Source: Adiantum capillus-veneris (lineage: Eukaryota; Streptophyta; Polypodiopsida; Polypodiales; Pteridaceae). From it: a stretch of 64,000 nt of DNA. The stretch covers positions 158,873,557 through 158,937,556 of the forward strand of contig CM043952.1 in assembly GCA_014529385.2 (NCBI GenBank). Direction: 5' to 3'. Shown here in pieces: positions 55,841-64,000 of the stretch. Each line of letters begins with the position of its first letter. The stretch's first letter is position 1. Under the pieces are notes generated by a model. The model ran no database searches. It was not told where the DNA came from and worked only from the letters and a program-made list of their open reading frames with translations. Position numbers and translations under genes: made by a program.

Positions 55841-58004
55841 ATGACAAATTATCCACCACCAGGGTTCTCTACTCCACTCAGAGACATGAAAAACGTTGCA
55901 ATGTCTACAACAGGGGGATTGAGAGAATACATAGAGGAGGCATCCTCTGATCAACAAACCAAATGTGAGATTCATCAAAACCAATGAATCTATGAGAGTT
56001 CTAATGGATTATGCTCGTGATGGCTTATACAAATTCACAAACGGGGACCATTACATCTTCTACAGGTGTGTAGAACCCAATGCTGGAGACCTTACATTCC
56101 ATAAGAACCTCTATGCATTCACGTATACAGAGGTCCATGGAGTGCAAGTTTTGATGCTAGAAGAGAGTACAAACTTGTCAATCCAATTGACTTAGAAAAA
56201 TACACATAGAAGGGTACTCCGATCTCTACTTACTTTCAATCAAAAACAATGCCAGAGCACATATTAGAGAGGATTCCACCTTGATTTTCTCCAAGATGAG
56301 AGGAGAGCATGAGAGACGTCTTTCCAAGAGACCATGAATTGGTTAGATTGGTGATTGGACCACAAAGATTAAGACCCTATCAAGTGGCAATGTGTCAAGA
56401 CAAAGTATAATGGGTCAGTGTATCCATATGCTCATGTCTCTCTCTTCAAACAAGTTTTGAGACCTGAACAGATTGCAGATTTCCATACTCAATATGAGGG
56501 ATTTGGGTTGACATTAGAAGGAACAACTTTGACGTGGTTTCAAAATCTAAATAAATATGATTTCCCAAATATAGCACAACTCTTACAAGATTTTGTAGAG
56601 GAGTTCTCAAAAAGGGGAATCAAGCACAACACAGTGTCTCTTTCAAACAAAAAGCGAACGAGAGAGTGAAGGAAGCTCTGCTTTGCTTCAAACAATACAT
56701 TAAGAGATGTCCTATTAGAGAGCTACCGCAAGATGAGAGGCTATCAGTTCTCTTCATAGAAGGCTTGAGGAATGAAACTCTAAAAACGGACCTACATCTA
56801 AAAGGATGCATGGCGTTTGAGCAAGTCACTAGAGAAGCTCTTTATCTAGTTGACAATTGCAAGGCCTACGGAGAGGTGACTGAATATACAACTGACACGA
56901 CTAGTAGTGCCTCATCTCCGAAGAGCGAATCAACAACAAAGAGAGATGTTAAAATTCCTTGGGAACCAATCATTGCTCCAGTGGTTGAGGGGGTGATTAG
57001 AAGTATAAACCAAGGCTACAAACAAAACCTAAATGTGTGACAACCTCAATTGAGGAGATGTAATACTTGTGGAGGGGATCACCCCACTCCATGGTGTAGC
57101 ACTCATCCAAAGCCACAACGTGTGCTAGGGCAACAACCACCTCTTCTTAATGATGGTAGATTAGTAGTCAACTACGCTCAACCAACATATGTTCCAAAAA
57201 CCAGGAGAAATCAGTACTTCATGGATACGAATACGCTCATGTTCATAGCCAATCAAGAGTATGGCTTGAAGAAAATTCTTACCAGGCAAGAACGACCATT
57301 GGCTAAATCACCAGCTATGAAACAAGAAGGTCCATGCTATGAGTGTGGAGGTGACTATTGGGCACGAAGTTGTCCAAACAAGGATCCATAAATAGAATTA
57401 TTTGGTTTTTGTGAACGTTGTGGAAGAGACCATCTATGCCAACACTGTGCTAAGAATCCAGACTACAAATGGAAAGCAACAATGAATGTTGTAGGTGTTA
57501 TTTCTTCTTCAAGCGGATCCGAGGTAGAACCCGTCATTCCTTTAAATGTGATGACTCGAGCTCAAGCTCAAGAAGCTGCTAAAAAAAACAATCATTGGGG
57601 AGGAAGCCACATTGCTTGTTCAAACAAAAATCAAAACATATCAGTGAGAACAAGAAGAAAATCATGGAAAGCCAAATGAGAAAAAATGAAAGCAAAGAGG
57701 CTACAAGAGAAAGCTGCCTTGGAAACTAAATTAAATCAAACAAGAGAACAACTTAGAAAAGAGTGAAAGCAAGAAAAAACACAAAGGGACCTAAAGAGTC
57801 AAAGACTAACTTGGGAGGCTCAGTCTTGGTCGTCAAAGTCTTTGAACTTTTAGATGCAATTTTGAAGGCATATGAAGCTATGCTAAAACCCAGTCAAACA
57901 CAAGAGGATAGATGGCTGGCATATCCTCATCTAGGGTATGAAAAAGAGAGGTTGCAAATGTGCCAGGAGCTCATCCAGAAGGCCCAAGCTCTTATGGAAT
58001 CACA
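55841..58004 (+). mobile_element. Decayed gag region of a Ty3/Gypsy-like element
   Basis: Coding traces begin at an ATG at 55841 (MTNYPPPGFSTP) and continue to about 58004 with several breaks. The block 56418-56900 is a typical retrotransposon gag capsid (LTLEGTTLTWFQNL, then FVEEFSKRGIKHN, CPIRELPQDERL, LVDNC). The knuckle CNTCGGDHPTPWC lies at 57059-57097, and two further cysteine clusters lie near 57340 and 57413. No protease, polymerase or integrase follows before an unrelated LTR piece starts at 58005. It is an old fossil, perhaps of a gag-only element. Confidence 0.7.
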
Positions 58005-58145
58005 TTTGTATGAATCTTGAATGCATTGCTAATTTTATTTGTGTTTACATTAGGCTCACTCATTATTCACATTGTGATTAATCCCACTATTCTAATCATT
58101 CATGAACGGTAATAATATATATCCGCCTGTTGTGAGCTCTTCAAC

Positions 58146-58157
58146 TGGAATCAAAGC
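58146..58157 (+). other. Degenerate primer binding site of the small LTR element
   Basis: TGGAATCAAAGC, two bases inside the LTR end, matches the iMet-type primer site at 10 of 12 positions. Confidence 0.55.
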
Positions 58158-58387
58158 CATAGATCCTCTGTAGATTATTTTAGGATTTTAGACAGTGCAT
58201 ATTTCTCTCTGCTAGGTCATTTGGTGCTCCTTTCTTAAGTTGATATTAACTTCCTCTGCATGTATATCTTAGATTAGGTAATATGTTTTCTTTTTTTAAT
58301 ATCCTAAGGGGCATGATCTTATCTCTTTTTTGAATGGTGGAAGGGACACTCAAAGCCACACTTTCTAAAGTCCAGGTCTAGTTGGTA

Positions 58388-59866
58388 TGTAATGGAATGG
58401 CCTATGAACTTTGAGAGTTGTGGAGTTAGGGAATTAGAATAAGCACTTTTGTGAGATTACTTTGTGAGCATAGTTGGTGAACTTTGATGGTAGAAACATA
58501 AACATGGTACTTAGTTGACTTGGCATGAACAATACTTTTGCAAGAGAGAGAGTTTAGAGAACATGACAATAGTTGATGATTGGATTCATATGGAGCTGGT
58601 CCCCCTTCCAATAGGCATTTGTATTACAGTTTCTCCCATCAAGAGAGACTTGGTACAATACAATCTTTGTGTTCCTTGTGACCTAGGTGATGCAATAAAG
58701 ATGGAAAGCTTCATGCATCACAAGCATAACATAAACTTTGTAGAAAGCATGAACTATCCCAAGCCTCAGTCCCAAGGCCTCAAAACATTAGAAGGTGGAG
58801 AGAGTTAGCGCGTAATGAGGGTAGGGAAGAGGAAGAAGAAACATTTCATAGAAGAAAGAAATAGTCCCTCACTTTATCATCACTCTTCTTGCTAGCATAC
58901 ATAATAGCATAGTAATGAAGATGGAGAAGATGACAAGCTTAAGAATTGAAGCATGGATCTTGGTTGGATTTGCATTCCATACCCAAGAGTGTTGGTGTAG
59001 GCTCTCACTTCTCACAAGCTTGGAGGAGGAGGTGGAGTTCCTCTACTTTCACCAAGTGAGAATGTTCCAAAAAAGTGAGTGTTGTGAGAGGTGTATACCC
59101 CTCCAGCAGACCCCTTGCTTGCTTTGGGTGAGTTCTCCTTTTTGCTCATGCCTCAAGCTCATTGGACCCCTCTCCCCCAATCCAATCACATGCAACATGC
59201 ATTTCAAGCACATGGGTAGTCTTTGGACAAGTGTCCCCCTTATCCCTTTGAGAGAGAGAGCCTGAAAATATCTAGATATTTTGTGACTGGAACTAGAAGC
59301 TCATTGGACCCCTCTTTAGCCCAACCAATAGCATTCAAGCACACCATGTGGCTAAGAATAGGGAGAGTCTGACATGTGTCCATGTGCCCCTTGGGAAAAG
59401 GGGGTGCTCTTTGGGTGAGTGGGAGGTCAAGTCAAAGATTCCCCTAACTTTGGGGCTTTCCCTCTCCTTTGTAGGGTATCTTTTTGACTGAAGCACCTTA
59501 CTCCCCATGCATGGGAAGCTTCTCAAGCACCTTCCTCATCAAGCATGACAAGCACCTCAAGCACCTTAGTCATCAAGCACGACAAGCACCTCAAGCACCT
59601 TAGTCATCAAGCATGACAATCACCTCAAGCACCTTTGGAGGTCTTTAATGAAGCTAACCCTAAGGCCGTTTAAGCTCCATTAGCTAGCCTTGCTCTTTGA
59701 GAGACTATCTCTCATTTGGACCCCTTTACCATTGGCCCCATATTGAGATAGATCCATAAGCACATGTCTATATTCTAACCCTTGTTCCCGTTTATTATCC
59801 TATATTAAATGATCAGTTTAATATGAGAAAATCATTTGGGTTGGTTAGATATTAAATTTTATGACA
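58388..59866 (-). mobile_element. Solo LTR, diverged relative of the array chromovirus LTR
   Basis: On the minus strand the sequence begins TGTCATAAAATTTAATATC and ends ATTACA, matching the array LTR from end to end at moderate identity. The best block is 58570-58700, opposite the array's 13560-13720. It is flanked by a perfect 5-bp duplication TGGTA (58383-58387 and 59867-59871). No internal sequence remains, so the parent element was lost by recombination between its LTRs. Two ATTGG-N16/17-CCAAT modules survive (59161-59186 and 59303-59329). Confidence 0.85.
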
Positions 59867-59871
59867 TGGTA

Positions 59872-61227
59872 GGTTGACACTACGCCACAAAACGTGTCCT
59901 CATCCTCACCGACTCGCCAGAATCCCCTTTTGCTACTCGAGTTTCTGCTCGCTCTCAACCACCACCTTCAAAAGCTCTTCCCGATTGTTTTTTGCTTAGC
60001 TTCATCAAGTCGCTATCTTCATTAGCTTTGTTTGCAGCATGTTACTCTTTGTAGTAACCATTCTTGTGAATACCTGAAGCCTCGAGCTCTCTAATCATGC
60101 GCTTGTGAGGAAGCTCAACGACCGCTTGCAACCAATTCTTGCTTTTGTCCCTTTGCATAAACACCACTTGAAGCCACCTCGTCAAGAGAAATCATTCGCG
60201 CAGTCTTGCTTTGCAAAGTACCACCATCAACCACAAGCAATACCTCAAGTTTATTTGTCTGCTACCGAGAGTGCTAGCTAGCATTAGTGGAATTTTTCTT
60301 CACAAGGCGATCACCATCTGCACCATGGGATGGCAAGAAGGAGCTGTTTCTTGTAGCTTCTAGCTGCTCAACCCTCACAACCTCCAATCGGGCCATCTGC
60401 TCCCTCACATCTATTTGTTCAAGGACACAAGGTGCTTCAGCTCCCTATATATGTATATAGCCCAATTCCCATAGGCTTAGGCAAAGCCCTACATCATCAC
60501 TTTCACGACTCTTCTCTGCAGACATCAAAATGCGCATTAGCTTCTTGTTCCATCTCCAGGCGGCTCCTCTCTGCATACGTCATATCACATTTTTGTTTAA
60601 TACACCTCAAAAACTGACTTAATGTAATTATCTTTCAAGAAAATTAAAAAGGTGTTCTCACTGAAGCAAGTCCCAGATTTCTATCATGCCATTCAATCAA
60701 CATTACTTGAGCATTACTCAAGGAGGAGGTGTGGTTGTTCTCGCTTTTGCATTGCGTGGTCTTTGTATATTATTCGGGCATAGACACTGCCACATTGGAC
60801 TAATTTTCTCCAGTGGTAAGACCCCCAAGTTGCATCAAGCATTCAATTAAGTATTTTCAAACATTTTGCATCAAATAAACATGAATATGATCATATTCCA
60901 ACATGGAGATGACATCATTCATGCATCTGTAATGAACATGAAGGACATGAGCAAAAATGACATGAAGACATGAAGAAGAACAAGCTCAAGGGAGACACGA
61001 CAAATACAAGAACATGAGTCAAGCCAGTAGTCAAAGATGACAATGACACAATTTTACCCCTTATGATTATGATGTACTCTATAATTGAACCTAAGCATGA
61101 TTAAATGGCCACCTTGTGAACCATAGAGAGATGTATCATGTTTGAACCTCCTATAATGTATCAATAGACCATCGCAAACCCTAGATGAATCACTAAAGAG
61201 TACCATGATTAGGTTTAAGGGGGAGCT
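59872..61227. other. Internal sequence of the small LTR element, no gene recognised
   Basis: Weak coding texture is present on the minus strand around 60020-60420 (basic, lysine- and glutamate-rich words), but it is heavily broken and no domain is recognised. The rest is AT-rich. Confidence 0.3.
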
Positions 61228-61534
61228 TGTTAGGGTAAACCTCCTCATGGGAACCATCTCTTGTCCATGACCCATGAAGACCCTATTAATTGAAGTCTAC
61301 AAAGACTGTATTTAAGAAGGGGTCCATGATCTCTATCCTTCAGTAGCCTAGCTTTTATCTATGAAAGCTTGATGTACATTATTCATGTATGAATCTTGAA
61401 TGCATTGCTATTTTTATTTGTGTTTACATTAGGCTCACTCGTTATTCACCTTGTGATTAATACCACTATTCTAATCACTCATGAACGGTACTAATATATA
61501 TCCGCCTTAATACTAACCCACTGTGAGCTCTACA
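61228..61534 (+). repeat. 3' LTR of the small LTR element
   Basis: It starts TGTTAGGGTAAACC directly after the purine tract TTAAGGGGGAGCT and ends CTCTACA. It is about 307 bp. Its second half is repeated at 58005-58143. Confidence 0.65.
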
Positions 61535-62015
61535 AGTGTGGGTAGCACATGGAACCCATGTAGTCTCTGGATACTTTGCTTTTCCAACTGCTTTGTAGTT
61601 AGATGAATTATCTGTGACAATGGCTGTCCCATTTGTAAGCTCCCTTGCTCTTCTGATTGAATGCTCATATGCACCAGCAAGATACCCACTAGTTTTCTCT
61701 TTCAGGGATGCGTCAATCACTTCAAGAAAGATGGATCCTCTTGGACAAATCACCATCATATTATTCAATGGTTTCTTCTGACAATTTGTCCAACCATCTA
61801 GAGAGATTGTACATCCATACTATGGCACATAATCAAGAGTTGTGCACTTTAAAATATTCTTTGATGTAGCTTTCACTTTATCTAAATACTCTGTACGCAT
61901 GTTATTATAATCAAGTACCACAAAATCCTTCTTTGTTGTGCTCATTAAAGCATATTTGAAGATAGGATTTCACATGACATTAAAAGGAATTCCACATGCA
62001 AAAAATGCTTGCGTC
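61535..62015 (-). pseudogene. hAT transposase fragment with DUF659 domain
   Basis: Minus-strand frames read ACGIPFNV, then LDGWTNCQKKPLNNMMV and ICPRGSIFLEVIDAS, then VTDNSSNYKAVGK and TTWVPCATHT. This is the order of the DUF659 region in plant hAT transposases (usual forms: ACGIPFN, SDGWTD, LINFLV-PKGTVFL, VTDNAANY, FWTPCAAHC). At least two stop codons interrupt it (after NVM and just before the YGC-DGWT part). The C-terminal dimerisation region is missing because the LTR of the small element starts right after the CATHT codons. It is a dead fragment of a DNA transposon, and no terminal inverted repeats were found. Confidence 0.75.
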
Positions 62016-62546
62016 CACTTTAAGGTGGAGTTCAAACAAACATTCTTTATTAAATGCTTGATGCAAAGTAGAATGACTTGGTGCAGGTTATCTTCCAGTC
62101 CGTGCTTCACTTCGGCTTATGTTACCAGAGCTTGCGGTGGGATTAGAGCTACAAGCCCCAATAAAAGATGAATGACACCCTCCTTGATTATAAGCATTAG
62201 GAAATTTTGGAGGTCATTTGGAGGGCCATATGAAGGAGAGATAAATAGAGCGCGTCCAATGAGCAAGAGGGCTACGTTACGTAGGAAAATACGTGGAAAG
62301 ACTCAAAAAATAGGAAAATATCCTAAAAACTTTCACGAATCTAGGATTGTGGCATCGTAACTTCTTTGCTTTTACCGAGCTGTTAGGTGTGTGTGTGGTC
62401 CCACTGCTGATATTCTCTTATGGTCATTAACGTACTAGAGGGTGACCATTAAGCCCGCACAAGATATTGGAATTCTAAAACACTTTCCCTCCATTAGAAT
62501 GCTTTCAAAGTGAATCTCCCTCCACTAAAGCTTTTCTCTCAGAGCT
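62016..62546. other. No gene recognised; possible promoter side of the next gene
   Basis: Short ORFs only. The left part may be the decayed upstream portion of the hAT transposase. The right part lies directly upstream of the candidate gene at 62547, and I see no clear TATA box. Confidence 0.3.
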
Positions 62547-63554
62547 ATGGCTTCCACGTCTTCTCGCCCAAGAAGCTCTAGGTGTTTATGGTCTCTCACA
62601 CCAACTACCAACACGTGTACTTTGCCTAGAAGGCCAAGTAGTAGCATATCCTCAATTACAATATCAACTTCAATAAGTGCAGAGAACCAATGGGTTGGAC
62701 AAAGGATAAACAAAGGTTCATGGGTCCTCATGCAACCAAGAAGAGCCAAAAGGTCTAGTGATATCAATGTTTACCGCTCAGCATGGAAGGCCAGAGTGTT
62801 GGATTTCAAAGTTGAAATCGGCAAAAGATCTATAAAGGAAGTTCTTGTTCAGCATGTGTTTACCCATCCAGACGTGATAGAAAATGTTAGAAATGTGTCA
62901 GATATACATCCACCACGTTGCAATTGTAAGTATTCTTGACATCTGAATTGCATTAGATTTGTCATTTCACTTATTGATACTCTCATTATAACTTTTCTTA
63001 TATATTTTGCAACGTTTATCCCTCTTCTTATGAGCAATGGCTCCATTCTTCACATCTCAACTACATTAGATTTGTCATTTTGACTTATTGATACTCTTAG
63101 TTTAACTCTTGTTATATATTCTGCAGATGTTTATCCCTCTTCTTATGAGCAATGGGAGCCTGTGGAATGCATAATAGGCCTCTTCCTTGTTGTTCATGCC
63201 CACATTGGTTCTCTACAGTATTTAGGGAGAAGCAGCAAAAGCATGGCTGATGAAGGAATATTCTTCTATGACCACTTCTACCAACTCTGCCCAGGGAATA
63301 AGAATGGCATGTTGGTGAAAGTGCCTCTACCAACCGACTGGAACTCTGTGGACTGGCCAGTTCCTGAGGAAAGAATGGTGCAGGCAATGGGAAGTAAGCT
63401 CTACAAGGATATACAGAGGTCTCTACGTAGCTCTATTCCCACCAAACTGGTTAGAATTGCAAACTTTTGTCCTGCTGCACTATTGATAGAGTTGTTTCAT
63501 AACTACAATATACGTGTTACGAAAACTAGGTTCATGTGCAAGTCATTTCAGTAG
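62547..63554 (+). CDS. Unrecognised two-exon gene, possibly decaying
   Basis: Exon 1 (62547-62925) starts with ATG, codes for a Ser/Arg/Thr-rich head and then a more ordered segment, and ends at a consensus donor (AATT|GTAAGT). Exon 2 begins after TTCTGCAG at 63127 and runs to a TAG at 63552. Splicing keeps one frame, giving 268 residues. No domain is recognised: there is no membrane span or signal, and exon 2 is hydrophobic/aromatic with a WNSVDWPVPEE word. The same frame stays open for 46 codons after the TAG with good coding texture, so the stop may be premature and the locus a pseudogene. The head could also be non-coding if the real start is elsewhere. Confidence 0.5.
62951..63160. repeat. 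Tandem duplication (about 113 bp) of the intron end and exon start
   Basis: Block 62951-63047 is repeated at 63064-63160. It covers an ATTAGATTTGTCATTT word, the pyrimidine-rich stretch, and the first 30 bases of exon 2 (TTTATCCCTCTTCTTATGAG). In the upstream copy the acceptor position reads GCAAC instead of GCAGA, so it lacks the AG. Confidence 0.8.
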
Positions 63555-63989
63555 TCATCCTGTGACAAACTTCTTGACAGAGGATGGTATGTAAAGGAAG
63601 AGATTGGCATACAGTGCGAGGTCGCACTTGACACTCTAGTTGTCAAGTACATGATTGCAAGACAATCACTGTTAGTCTCCTTTTGGTATATGTGATCACA
63701 AATACTCAGAGGTAAGTACATTCTTATGGACCAGGTTTCTGCAGGTTTGGAAGATAATCCTGCTGTGGATGTGGAAGTGATTGATAAAGAGCAAGGCCTA
63801 ATGTTGGTGGTTACAATAAGGGAGCTATGCAGTCTTCTGTAGTTGCGGCACGACATAATTGTAGAGTCAATGGACAGGGACCTTTCAGACTTTTCCTTTT
63901 TTCTAGTTGGCCGTAAGCTGATGCGGCGTAGGGAAAAAGATATTTTGTGCAAAGAGTTGGATGGTCGGGTTGAAATAGTGTCAATGTAA
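63555..63989 (+). pseudogene. Downstream coding traces of the same gene
   Basis: Two open blocks follow the TAG at 63552: 63555-63692 (46 codons, ending at TGA) and 63745-63989, which begins after a TTTCTGCAG acceptor, shows good coding texture (LEDNPAVDVEVIDKEQG), and holds one in-frame TAG at 63840 before its TAA at 63987. A donor-like AGAG|GTAAGT lies near 63712. They look like later parts of the same gene with damage, or with splicing I cannot resolve. No family is recognised. Confidence 0.4.
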
Positions 63990-64000
63990 CAGAGATTCTT

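Larger units (their letters stand above)
58005..61534 (+). mobile_element. Old small LTR element, 5' LTR partial, split by a nested solo LTR
   Basis: About 120 bases at 58005-58143 match the end of an LTR at 61228-61534, with roughly 5 % difference by eye. An iMet-like primer site (58146-58157, two mismatches to TGGTATCAGAGC) follows the left piece, and a purine tract (61215-61227) precedes the right LTR. The internal part, without the nested insert, is about 1.6 kb and holds no recognisable coding region, so it is non-autonomous. The first half of the 5' LTR is missing. Confidence 0.6.

Noticed and set aside
63552-63842. Possible stop-codon reassignment of TAG
   Set aside because: Other open frames in the window end at ordinary stops and the locus shows other decay, so a pseudogene is the simpler reading.

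Overview
This window is nuclear DNA of a land plant with a repeat-rich genome. The evidence is chromodomain Ty3/Gypsy elements primed by initiator tRNA-Met, Ty1/Copia gag traces, a DUF659-type hAT transposase relic, GT-AG introns, and long CA/GA microsatellites. I could not settle the species or major group. I saw no rRNA, tRNA or CRISPR and nothing bacterial.

Layout. 1-2.95 kb: the 3' edge of an old LTR element, a two-copy tandem repeat and two GT/AC microsatellites. 2.95-6.53 kb: a nearly whole non-autonomous LTR element on the minus strand, with 394-bp LTRs (about 2 % apart) and a near-perfect 5-bp target duplication. It encodes acidic coiled-coil proteins and no polymerase, and it sits inside a minus-strand open frame visible on both flanks. 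6.9-7.6 kb: a diverged 366-bp tandem duplication. 8.0-12.29 kb: a possible intron-containing gene or capsid-like fossil that ends in an RGG tail exactly where the next block starts.

12.29-43.84 kb: the centrepiece is a 31.5-kb head-to-tail array of one chromovirus. Five near-identical 1.59-kb LTRs alternate with four complete internal regions and one truncated fifth. Each full internal region carries a 193-aa SR-rich ORF and an open 1377-aa gag-pol-chromodomain frame. Variants shared by copies 3 and 4 but absent from 1 and 2 point to stepwise amplification, most simply by unequal LTR-LTR recombination. Four regular ATTGG-N16/17-CCAAT modules lie in each LTR and recur in a distant relative.

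43.84-53.5 kb: an unrecognised ORF, a GA microsatellite, low-information sequence, and decayed Copia and Gypsy traces on the minus strand. A set of four GATC-ended hairpin repeats lies at 51.8-52.2 kb. 53.5-55.4 kb: about six units of a diverged 285-bp tandem repeat in which a 20-bp palindrome is the best-kept part, just upstream of a decayed gag (55.8-58.0 kb). 58.0-61.5 kb: an old small LTR element holding a nested solo LTR (58388-59866, TSD TGGTA) that is a diverged relative of the array LTR. 61.5-62.0 kb: hAT transposase relic. 62.5-64.0 kb: an unrecognised spliced gene, probably decaying, with a duplicated 3' splice site region.

The window is mostly layered mobile-element history. The only candidate host genes are the pieces at 2.8-7.1 kb (minus), 8.0-12.3 kb and 62.5-64.0 kb, and none could be assigned a function. 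All comparisons were made by eye.
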